DNA of 64,000 nucleotides from a virus: positions 1 through 64,000 of IMG/VR virus record IMGVR_UViG_3300030202_002737; one strand, 5' to 3'. The first letter of the stretch is position 1. Each line of letters starts with the position of its first letter. Under the pieces are notes generated by a model that searched no databases, was not told where the DNA came from, and was given only the letters and a program-made list of their open reading frames with translations. The translations under genes and the position numbers were made by a program. Shown one piece after another: positions 9,003 to 16,033 of this stretch.

Positions 9003-9422
9003 ATGTCAAATTTAAATGATATGTATAGAAAATTTTTCGGTATAACTACAGTAACCGAATCATCAGAATTAGAAGAAGCAGATTTATTAAATAAAATATC
9101 TGACTATCGTGGAGGTGTATTATATAAATTAATAGACCCGGCAACAGCTTTAGATGTTAAACAAGATATTACACAATTTGCTGCAAAAAAGAAAATGCAT
9201 ATTATAAAAACAAAATTTGATGATGCTGCAGGAAAAGGATTTTTTTATTTTAGACTCGGAGAAGATCCAGGCAAAGAATCACAAAGAATTCAAGGCTTTA
9301 TAAGTCAATTACCAGAAGTTGAAAAATTTAAATTTACCACACTTAAACAACCTAGTCCTACAGAAGCTCCTGTAGAAGCCCCTAGGCCAGTACAAAAAAA
9401 CCCAAATATACAAACACCATAA
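9003..9422 (+). CDS. Unrecognised 139-residue protein
   Basis: A mixed alpha/beta protein starting MSNLNDMYRKFFGI. An acidic stretch follows at about 18-26 (ESSELEEAD), then a compact domain with KISDYRGGVLYKLIDPATALDV and a Pro-rich tail of about 25 residues (PSPTEAPVEAPRP). It is the first gene after a class B promoter-like pair and is followed by the S21-like gene after 10 bases, so the two are probably co-expressed. The function is unknown. Confidence 0.75.
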   Translation: MSNLNDMYRKFFGITTVTESSELEEADLLNKISDYRGGVLYKLIDPATALDVKQDITQFAAKKKMHIIKTKFDDAAGKGFFYFRLGEDPGKESQRIQGFISQLPEVEKFKFTTLKQPSPTEAPVEAPRPVQKNPNIQTP

Positions 9423-9432
9423 TAAGTTATAC

Positions 9433-9672
9433 ATGAATAAAAAACAAAAACACCACCAATCAGTTATTCCAGGACATGCAACAGGAGCAAAAGTAGTTAA
9501 CCGTGATATTAATTTTGCATTGCGAATTTGGAAACGAAAGCTAAAAACATCTGATATTTTAAATGATCTTAAAGAAAATCGAGAATATATAAAACCTAGT
9601 GTAAGTAAACGACAACAAAAAATAAAAGCAATTTACATACAACAGATAAGATCGATGGAAGAACAATATTAA
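9433..9672 (+). CDS. Ribosomal protein bS21-like
   Basis: A 79-residue basic protein. Residues 20-70 fit the bacterial S21 pattern: DINFALRIWKRKLK at 25-38, ILNDLKENREYIKPS at 42-56, then KRQQKIKA. This corresponds to the S21 order of an ALRxFKR helix, a relREyyeKPS turn and a basic KRxxK helix. bS21 sits on the 30S platform near the anti-Shine-Dalgarno end of 16S rRNA and affects initiation; phage-encoded S21 homologues are known. It has an extra 20-residue N-terminus. No strong Shine-Dalgarno sequence precedes it. It shares a class B unit with the previous gene and is closed by the terminator at 9698. Confidence 0.7.
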   Translation: MNKKQKHHQSVIPGHATGAKVVNRDINFALRIWKRKLKTSDILNDLKENREYIKPSVSKRQQKIKAIYIQQIRSMEEQY

Positions 9673-9697
9673 ATAGCACATATTTAAATTATATAAG

Positions 9698-9725
9698 GCC
9701 CTAGCAGAAATGTTAGGGCTTTTTT
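9698..9725 (+). terminator. Rho-independent terminator
   Basis: A 9-base-pair stem, GCCCTAGCA paired with TGTTAGGGC (one G-T wobble), closes on a GAAA tetraloop and runs into six T residues. It ends the S21-like unit. Confidence 0.9.
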
Positions 9726-9745
9726 ACTGTTTTTGTAATTGGTCT

Positions 9746-9754
9746 ATATTTATT
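9746..9754 (+). promoter_or_regulatory. Class A promoter-like box ATATTTATT
   Basis: Lies after the 9698 terminator and an ACTGTTT at 9726-9732, about 100 bases before the scaffold ATG, farther than usual. The 183-base gap around it holds no gene that I can support. It would drive scaffold and capsid. Confidence 0.5.
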
Positions 9755-9840
9755 GTAAATACGTTATCGATCTTATATAACGTCACTACAATTAATTATT
9801 CTATTAAGATTCATAATAATCTTATTTCCAAAATAAATTT

Positions 9841-9846
9841 AAGGAG
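9841..9846 (+). promoter_or_regulatory. Strong Shine-Dalgarno sequence AAGGAG
   Basis: Eight bases before the scaffold ATG. Most genes in this window have only weak purine runs, so this stands out and fits a need for abundant scaffold protein. Confidence 0.7.
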
Positions 9847-9854
9847 AAACAAAA

Positions 9855-10913
9855 ATGGCAAAATCAGATTTGCTTAAAGAAGCAATCGCGGATGCTAAAG
9901 CTGTTAAAGAAACTGCATTAGCCAACGCAAAGATTGCATTAGAAGAAGCTTTTGCTCCTAGAATACAAAGTATGTTATCTGCAAAATTAGCTGAAGAAGA
10001 AATGGAAGCCGAAGAAGAAATGATGGCTCCAGAAGCTCCAGTTGAAGAACATGAAGTAATGTATCAAGATGATGAAACAGGCGCAGAAATGCCGTCTGAC
10101 GATGATTTAGATATGAGCGGAATGGGTGATGATATGGATATGGATGCCGGCGGAATGGATGCCGAAGCAGAAATAGAAGTACCATCAGAAGCAGAACCAG
10201 AAATGGAACCAGAGATGGATCCAATGGCATTAGCCGCTGGCGAAGACGACATGTACAATGAAGATCTAGAGTTAGAAGAAATTATTCGTGAATTAGAAGA
10301 AGACTTGAATGAAGAAGATGAAATGGATGCTGAAGCAGAACAAGATTTGACTACCGAAGGGGAAGAAGATCAAGACGAAATCAACATCGATGAAATCATT
10401 GAATCAATTCTTTCAGAAGATGACGATGAAAAAGAAATGCCAACTGAAGGTAGAGGAATGGTAAAAGATGAGGATGAAGATCCTAGTGATGAACATTCAA
10501 ATCCTAAAGAAGGTAGAGGGTCAAAAGAAGAAGAAAAACTTGAAGAAGAACTTACAGAAGCTTATGACACCATCGAATCTTTAAGAGACACAATTAACGA
10601 AGTTAATCTTTTAAATGCAAAATTATTATATACTAATAAATTATTTAGAAGCTTTGAATTAGACGAAAATCAAAAAATGAAAGTAATTGAAAATTTTGAT
10701 AGAGCTGGTAATACAAGAGAAGTAAAATTAGTATTTAGTACATTAGCAGAAAGTTTTCATGTACCGGTCAAAAAGCGCAAGAAAATTGTAAGAGAAGGAA
10801 TCGCTTCTAAACCAGCTGGGACAACTGCTCCTAGTGCGACAACTAAAAAAATAATTAACGAAGGCAATGAATTAGCTAATAGATGGAAAAAATTAGCTGG
10901 ATTGCTTGATTAA
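9855..10913 (+). CDS. Prohead core scaffold protein (gp22-like)
   Basis: The internal scaffold on which the prohead assembles, 352 residues. The N-terminal 45 residues are helical (LLKEAIADAKAVKETALANA) and include LLKE-A, a candidate gp21 site. Residues about 46-225 are a very acidic Glu/Asp/Met/Ala-rich tract. The C-terminal 120 residues are coiled-coil: EVNLLNAKLLYTNKLFRSF, then FDRAGNTREVKLVFSTL, a signature seen in T4-like scaffold proteins. It has the best Shine-Dalgarno sequence in the region and sits immediately before the major capsid gene. Confidence 0.85.
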   Translation: MAKSDLLKEAIADAKAVKETALANAKIALEEAFAPRIQSMLSAKLAEEEMEAEEEMMAPEAPVEEHEVMYQDDETGAEMPSDDDLDMSGMGDDMDMDAGGMDAEAEIEVPSEAEPEMEPEMDPMALAAGEDDMYNEDLELEEIIRELEEDLNEEDEMDAEAEQDLTTEGEEDQDEINIDEIIESILSEDDDEKEMPTEGRGMVKDEDEDPSDEHSNPKEGRGSKEEEKLEEELTEAYDTIESLRDTINEVNLLNAKLLYTNKLFRSFELDENQKMKVIENFDRAGNTREVKLVFSTLAESFHVPVKKRKKIVREGIASKPAGTTAPSATTKKIINEGNELANRWKKLAGLLD

Positions 10914-10930
10914 AAAAGGAAAAAGAAATT

Positions 10931-12619
10931 ATGGAAATTTCATCATTATTAAATGATCCAAATCCATCCCAAAGAAATGCTGCCAAAGGGTTAGTATCAA
11001 AATGGGAAAGGACAGGATTATTAGAAGGCCTCAAAAGTGAGACCGAAAGATCAGGAATGGCTCAACTTCTTGAAAACCAAGCTAGACAATTGGTTAAAGA
11101 AGCATCTGCAACAGGTACTGCAGCTAATTCTGAAGAATGGTCTGGTGTAGCTCTTCCATTGGTAAGAAGAATCTTTGCTGAATTTGCAGCAAAAGAATTT
11201 GTTTCTGTACAACCAATGAATCTACCATCAGGACTAGTATTTTATTTAGATTTTAAATATGGTACAGCACAACCAGGATTTTCAAATACTGGCGGTACAT
11301 CTAACCCAATACCTTATGGGTCTCCAGATGCTAATAACTCAATGTTTGGTGTTACATCAGACGCTGCAGATGCATCAGGCGGTCTTTATGGCGCTGGTAG
11401 ATTTGCTTACTCAATTAACGAAGCAACAGCTTCAACTGCAAATGGCGCATGTACAATCTCAGCTGCTACATCAGCATCTGTTAATTTTGATACTTTATTT
11501 ACTGCCGGAAGAGCATCAGTTAACAATGGTGACTTAGCACAATTTAAAGTATTAGCTGTACCAACTGCATCAATCGCAGGATTTGATGACACTGCAGTTA
11601 GATCATTTGTATTATCATCAGGATCCTTCCACGTAGCAGGACAAACAACATTCACACAATATCCAGCATTTACAAAATTAAGTGGTGGTAATCTTGAATT
11701 TGTAATTACAGGATCAGGCGCAGCATTAGGCGTAACAGGACCATATGCAGTAGCATATAGCAAACAACCTACTGATGTTACTAGAGGTGATTTTGAAGAC
11801 ACGAATCCATTTGCTGGATCTGGCGTAAATACTGGTATCGATAATGGTACTGATATTGACATTCCAGAAGTAAATCTTGAAATGCAATCAGATGCAATTG
11901 TAGCTAAGACTAGAAAGTTAAAGGCTGTATGGACACCTGAATTTGCGCAAGATTTAAATGCATACCACTCAATTGACGCTGAAGCTGAATTAACTTCAAT
12001 GTTAAGTGAATATGTATCAATGGAAATTGATCTTGAAATATTAGATATGTTAATTAACGCTGCTCCAACTACTGAGTATTGGTCAGCAATATCTAATCAA
12101 TTCATTAATGCGTCAAAAACAGCATTTGTTGGTAAAGACGTATCTGGTGGAGGGTATTACAATACTCAAGGAGAATGGTTCCAGACACTTGGTACTAAAC
12201 TTCAAAAAGTATCTAATGCAATTCATCAAAAAACCCTAAGGGGTGGAGCGAATTTCTTAGTTACATCTCCACAAGTAGCAACTATCTTAGAATCTATTCC
12301 AGGATTTGCTGCAGACACAGATGGTAACAAAATGGAATTTGCCGCTGGTGTTCAAAAAATTGGTGCTATTAATAATAGATACACAGTTTATAAGAACCCA
12401 TACATGAAAGAAAACGTAATCCTTATGGGATATAGAGGAGCGCAGTTCCTTGAAACAGGAGCAGTTTATTCTCCATACGTGCCACTTATCATGACTCCAT
12501 TAGTGTACGATCCTGTTAACTTTACTCCTAGAAAAGGCGTTATGACTCGTTATGCGAAGAAAGTTGTAAGACCGGAATTCTACGGAAAAGTATATGTATC
12601 AGGTGTAGATCAAATTTAA
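10931..12619 (+). CDS. Major capsid protein (gp23-like)
   Basis: The hexamer-forming head shell protein with HK97-type fold, 562 residues (T4 gp23 is 521). Landmark stretches are SEEWSGVALPLVRRIFAEF near 67-86, QPMNLPSGLVFYLDFKYG near 95-113, and RKLKAVWTPEFAQDLNAYHSIDAEAEL near 330. LVKE-A at 54-58 is a good candidate for gp21 maturation cleavage, close to the E65-A66 site of T4. A Gly/Ser/Ala-rich insertion lies around 120-300. A terminator follows the gene. Confidence 0.95.
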   Translation: MEISSLLNDPNPSQRNAAKGLVSKWERTGLLEGLKSETERSGMAQLLENQARQLVKEASATGTAANSEEWSGVALPLVRRIFAEFAAKEFVSVQPMNLPSGLVFYLDFKYGTAQPGFSNTGGTSNPIPYGSPDANNSMFGVTSDAADASGGLYGAGRFAYSINEATASTANGACTISAATSASVNFDTLFTAGRASVNNGDLAQFKVLAVPTASIAGFDDTAVRSFVLSSGSFHVAGQTTFTQYPAFTKLSGGNLEFVITGSGAALGVTGPYAVAYSKQPTDVTRGDFEDTNPFAGSGVNTGIDNGTDIDIPEVNLEMQSDAIVAKTRKLKAVWTPEFAQDLNAYHSIDAEAELTSMLSEYVSMEIDLEILDMLINAAPTTEYWSAISNQFINASKTAFVGKDVSGGGYYNTQGEWFQTLGTKLQKVSNAIHQKTLRGGANFLVTSPQVATILESIPGFAADTDGNKMEFAAGVQKIGAINNRYTVYKNPYMKENVILMGYRGAQFLETGAVYSPYVPLIMTPLVYDPVNFTPRKGVMTRYAKKVVRPEFYGKVYVSGVDQI

Positions 12620-12671
12620 TAATTAACTAAATTTAAAATTTATTAATTAACAAATTAACGATTGAGTTTGG

Positions 12672-12698
12672 AAGGGATGATTTTTTCATCCCTTTCTT
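12672..12698 (+). terminator. Rho-independent terminator after the capsid gene
   Basis: AAGGGATGA and TCATCCCTT form a 9-base-pair stem over a five-T loop, followed by a short T-rich tail. It is followed by ACTGTTT (12699-12705) and a class A box. Confidence 0.8.
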
Positions 12699-12707
12699 AC
12701 TGTTTTG

Positions 12708-12716
12708 ATATTTATA
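12708..12716 (+). promoter_or_regulatory. Class A promoter-like box ATATTTATA
   Basis: Two bases after the ACTGTTT that follows the capsid terminator and 18 bases before the ATG at 12735. Candidate late promoter element for the neck genes. Confidence 0.6.
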
Positions 12717-12734
12717 TAAAAAGAAATAGTAATC

Positions 12735-13010
12735 ATGGCAGTCCCAAGAGTAAAATATTCAATGCAGATGAGAATTCGTTATAAAGGCAATCTTGTTGAT
12801 TGTTTAGATCGTATACGAGCAATACGAATGGTTTTAATGGTTCATATAGAACAAGACTTAGGAAAGGGAGCAGAATTAATAACAGTTAAAATTATGACCC
12901 CATATCCTGCAAAAAAATCATTTCATGCAATTAGAAAGATGTGCGTTGGTAAAATTGAAACATTAGAACAAATGCAATTGCTAGAAACTACTTTAACAAA
13001 ACTTAATTAA
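12735..13010 (+). CDS. Small basic protein, unknown function
   Basis: A 91-residue protein with an alpha/beta look: MRIRYKGNLVDCLDRIRAIRMVLMVHIEQDLG, then a beta-rich stretch and a C-terminal helix. It resembles a small ferredoxin-like fold by secondary-structure pattern only. It stands alone between the capsid terminator and a second class A box that serves the neck gene, so it may be a late assembly factor. I do not recognise a family. Confidence 0.75.
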   Translation: MAVPRVKYSMQMRIRYKGNLVDCLDRIRAIRMVLMVHIEQDLGKGAELITVKIMTPYPAKKSFHAIRKMCVGKIETLEQMQLLETTLTKLN

Positions 13011-13018
13011 TATTTATA
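13010..13018 (+). promoter_or_regulatory. Class A promoter-like box ATATTTATA
   Basis: Overlaps the stop of the preceding gene and ends 18 bases before the ATG at 13037. Candidate late promoter element. Confidence 0.55.
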
Positions 13019-13036
13019 AAAAAAGGCAATTACAAC

Positions 13037-14260
13037 ATGGATTATAGTGAAAATAAACCCATATGGCCCGGAAGTTCGTCATTTAGTGTAGGAAAAACTC
13101 CATTTGGATTTTTTGATAATGACGTAATGTTTCAGCAACAAGCAGATAGTTTTGCAAACCATGCAGCTCAAAATGTTGGATATCCAATAATGGATGTTGA
13201 ATTATTAGACATAAATTTTTATAATGCATTCGAATCAGCAGTAATTGAATATTCTAATCAAGTTAATCAAGTTAATATTACAAATAATTTATTAAATACA
13301 TTAGGCATTAATACCGGCTCTAGTTTCTTAAATGATTCCGGATTTTCAGATACATTAATAGGAAGCTCATTATCTTATATAACAAAACTTTCAAAAGCAT
13401 ATGGAACTGAAGCAGATTCTGGAGGAAATGTAAAATGGTATTCTGCTTCTATAGATATTAAGCCAGGCCAGCAATCATATAGTATACGTACTGCAGTATC
13501 TAAATCATTGGGAATTGAATTAACAAATAGTAGTTCAATAGAAATTAAAAGAGTATTACATCACGTTCCTCCAGCAATTGTTAGATATTTTGATCCTTTT
13601 GTTGGTACAGGTTTAGGTTCACAACAATTATTGGATTCATTTGACTTTGGTGGCTTTTCACCATCTGTTAATTTCATGATGATGCCAATACATCAAGATC
13701 TATTAAGAATACAATCAATTGAATTCAATGATCAAATTAGAAAATCACATTTTTCTTTTGAACTACACGGAGATGATATAAAATTATTTCCAGTACCAGG
13801 CACTCAAGGAACTGCAGCAACACCATATTTTAAAACAGTTTGGTTTGAATTTTTATTCGAAGAAGATAAAGTTAAAGATGCGTTGTTATTCGGAAATACT
13901 GCAGTTATGAATAGTGTAGTAAGTGATGCGTCAAATATTCCGTATAAATATCAAAAATATTCTAAAATTAATGATATGGGCAGAGCTTGGATATATCGTT
14001 ACGGAGCTTCGTTAGTAAAAGAAATGTTAGGATATGTAAGAGGAAAATATTCTTCAATACCAATTCCAAATTCAGAAGTAACATTAAACGGATCAGATTT
14101 AGTATCACAAGGGCAAACAGAAAAAGAAACATTGATTACTCAATTACGAGAATTTTTAGAAAAAATGACTAAAGAAAGTATGATGACAAGACAACAAGCA
14201 GAAAACGATGCAATGAATGAAATTTTGTCAAAGGTACCAACAAAAATTTATATAGGATAA
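13037..14260 (+). CDS. Putative neck protein (gp13-like)
   Basis: A 407-residue protein, longer than T4 gp13 (309). The segment FGFFDNDVMFQQQ followed by VGYPIMDVELLDINFYNAFESAVIEYSNQ at about 47-76 resembles the gp13-type pattern of a hydrophobic strand and helix near the N-terminus. The C-terminus has RAWIYRYGASLVKEMLGYVRGKYSSIP, common to head-completion proteins, then a charged helix. Placement right after the capsid gene and before the gp14- and gp15-like genes supports the call. Assigned mainly by position and pattern. Confidence 0.55.
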   Translation: MDYSENKPIWPGSSSFSVGKTPFGFFDNDVMFQQQADSFANHAAQNVGYPIMDVELLDINFYNAFESAVIEYSNQVNQVNITNNLLNTLGINTGSSFLNDSGFSDTLIGSSLSYITKLSKAYGTEADSGGNVKWYSASIDIKPGQQSYSIRTAVSKSLGIELTNSSSIEIKRVLHHVPPAIVRYFDPFVGTGLGSQQLLDSFDFGGFSPSVNFMMMPIHQDLLRIQSIEFNDQIRKSHFSFELHGDDIKLFPVPGTQGTAATPYFKTVWFEFLFEEDKVKDALLFGNTAVMNSVVSDASNIPYKYQKYSKINDMGRAWIYRYGASLVKEMLGYVRGKYSSIPIPNSEVTLNGSDLVSQGQTEKETLITQLREFLEKMTKESMMTRQQAENDAMNEILSKVPTKIYIG

Positions 14261-14261
14261 T

Positions 14262-14786
14262 ATGGCTTTATTTGGAACTCAAAGAGACGCAAAATTTCTA
14301 GCATCTATTAATGCAGAATTATTAAATGCAATAGTAGATACAGAAATAGAATTTTTTAAATTGGTTGTTGAACAATCCAATTCAAATATATATGGCGAAT
14401 CTACATCTAAATCATATTTTAATTCAATACTAATACCAGCGTTAATTACAAAAGAAGGAAAAACTTCTAATATGGATGATTATGGACATTCATATACACG
14501 TACGGCTCAATTTGGAATATCTAGAGATATATTAGTAAAAGCAGATTTCTATCCAGAATCTGGAGATATTGTAAAATGGGATAATGAATTTTATGAATTA
14601 GATAATGTAGATGCAAATGAATATTTTGCAGGAAAGAATCCAGAAACTTGGCCAAATGGCGATAAATTTGGATATAGTGTATCTGTTTTATGTGATGCTC
14701 ATGTAACAAGACAAACCCCTACTAATATTAGAAAAATGAGATTTGGATCTCCAAATGATGATAATTCATATAAAGGATTTGGTTAA
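14262..14786 (+). CDS. Putative neck protein (gp14-like)
   Basis: A 174-residue protein (T4 gp14 is 256). It contains NIYGESTSKSYFNSI, then FGISRDIL and ESGDIVKWDNEFYELDNV. This is the arrangement seen in T4-type gp14, where a GE..K segment, an RD/RR segment and a GDl.y....fEi strand follow in order. It begins one base after the gp13-like stop and its stop overlaps the next start (TAATG), so the three neck genes are translationally coupled. It probably joins the head to the tail. Confidence 0.55.
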   Translation: MALFGTQRDAKFLASINAELLNAIVDTEIEFFKLVVEQSNSNIYGESTSKSYFNSILIPALITKEGKTSNMDDYGHSYTRTAQFGISRDILVKADFYPESGDIVKWDNEFYELDNVDANEYFAGKNPETWPNGDKFGYSVSVLCDAHVTRQTPTNIRKMRFGSPNDDNSYKGFG

Positions 14787-16033
14787 TGCCTAGATACCGT
14801 ATACAAAATATCGATAGAAAAACAAATAAGCCAGAGTTAAAAAATTCAGAATCTACACGCCCTGACCCAATTTTAAATCGTGCTAATCAAGTTCGAAGAG
14901 ATGATGATGTTGTACGAACGCCAAAACGTACCGTATATGATATTGATTATGCAATAAAATGGTTTTTAGATAATGAAATACAGCCACAAGTTGAAGCAAA
15001 TGGAGAATTAATAAATGTTCCTGTAATTTTTGCAAATGGTGAAAAATGGGATAATGTAAGAAGACTAGGATATTTACGTGATGAAAAGGGAATGTTGCAG
15101 TCGCCTATCATAGTTATAAAAAGAAATTCATTAGCAGAAAGAGACCAGTTAAGAAAACTAGATATTAATAGAGCAGCGGCCGGAAATGTATTATTTTATA
15201 AAAAGAAATACAATAAACGAAATAGATATGAAGACGATGTCAACCCAGTATTTAATACCCAACCAAAAGAGAGCGATGAAATTTATACAATTAACGTGCC
15301 AGAATATGTTGATTTAGAATATGAATTATTAATATGGACTGATTTCACTACACAAATGAATACAATTGTAGAACAAATTATGCCATTTGGAACATTTGCA
15401 TGGGGCAATGAATTTAACAAATATAAAACATATATACGAACTTTGAGTTTCGAAACAGTTAATACGGTTGGCGACGATCGAATTGTTAGATGTACGGTAC
15501 CATTAACAGTTAATGGGACATTATTGTCGGAACAAGAATTTAAAATGTCTACATTACAAAAAAGATTTTCTACAAAGATATTATCTTGGGATACTATTAT
15601 AGATTTAGATACAAGTATATTATTTGGTAGTACAACTATACCGCAACAATTATTAGAACAAAAACAAAATATTATTTCTGGAAATGCTGTATTAGTATCA
15701 AATGACGGCGGTAGTGCTGGTGGCGGTGGCGGAACTATCGATGCAGCAACAATGCTATACATAACTGAACTATCTGATATATCAGGATCTTTTTCAGACG
15801 CAGACACTATTGCAGTTACAGGTTCAGCAGCATTAAATCCAATAACATCGGCAGCTGCTACTAAAAATGAATTTGATGTATATATAAACGGACAGTATAT
15901 CGATAAATATTTATATGAATGGACACCTTCAGTATCGGCTGTACAGACATTAGACTTTAATACCGGTTCGTTAGGATATGAAATTGCATCATCTGATACA
16001 GTTGTAATTAATGGTAGATGGAGTACTAGTTAA
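14786..16033 (+). CDS. Tail completion and sheath stabiliser (gp15-like) with C-terminal extension
   Basis: A 415-residue protein. The core matches the gp15 pattern: INVPVIFANGEKWDNVRRLGYLRD, then LEYELLIWTDFTTQMNTIVEQIMPFGTF near 178-205, corresponding to the T4 stretch in which the tail terminator reads yEl.ift.yeddm.qIvEqIlPyf. Gp15 caps the tail and connects it to the neck. After about 290 there is a Gly-rich linker (GGSAGGGGG) and a beta-rich extension of the type found in neighbouring fibre proteins, absent from T4 gp15. The extension may anchor a collar fibre. Confidence 0.65.
   Translation: MPRYRIQNIDRKTNKPELKNSESTRPDPILNRANQVRRDDDVVRTPKRTVYDIDYAIKWFLDNEIQPQVEANGELINVPVIFANGEKWDNVRRLGYLRDEKGMLQSPIIVIKRNSLAERDQLRKLDINRAAAGNVLFYKKKYNKRNRYEDDVNPVFNTQPKESDEIYTINVPEYVDLEYELLIWTDFTTQMNTIVEQIMPFGTFAWGNEFNKYKTYIRTLSFETVNTVGDDRIVRCTVPLTVNGTLLSEQEFKMSTLQKRFSTKILSWDTIIDLDTSILFGSTTIPQQLLEQKQNIISGNAVLVSNDGGSAGGGGGTIDAATMLYITELSDISGSFSDADTIAVTGSAALNPITSAAATKNEFDVYINGQYIDKYLYEWTPSVSAVQTLDFNTGSLGYEIASSDTVVINGRWSTS

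Noticed and set aside
10064-10258. Extra small genes in the acidic region of the scaffold gene (minus strand)
   Set aside because: Artefacts of Glu/Asp/Met-rich codons read in reverse.
11407-11862. 151-residue minus-strand frame inside the capsid gene
   Set aside because: The + strand frame is clearly gp23-like; the opposite frame has no recognisable protein.
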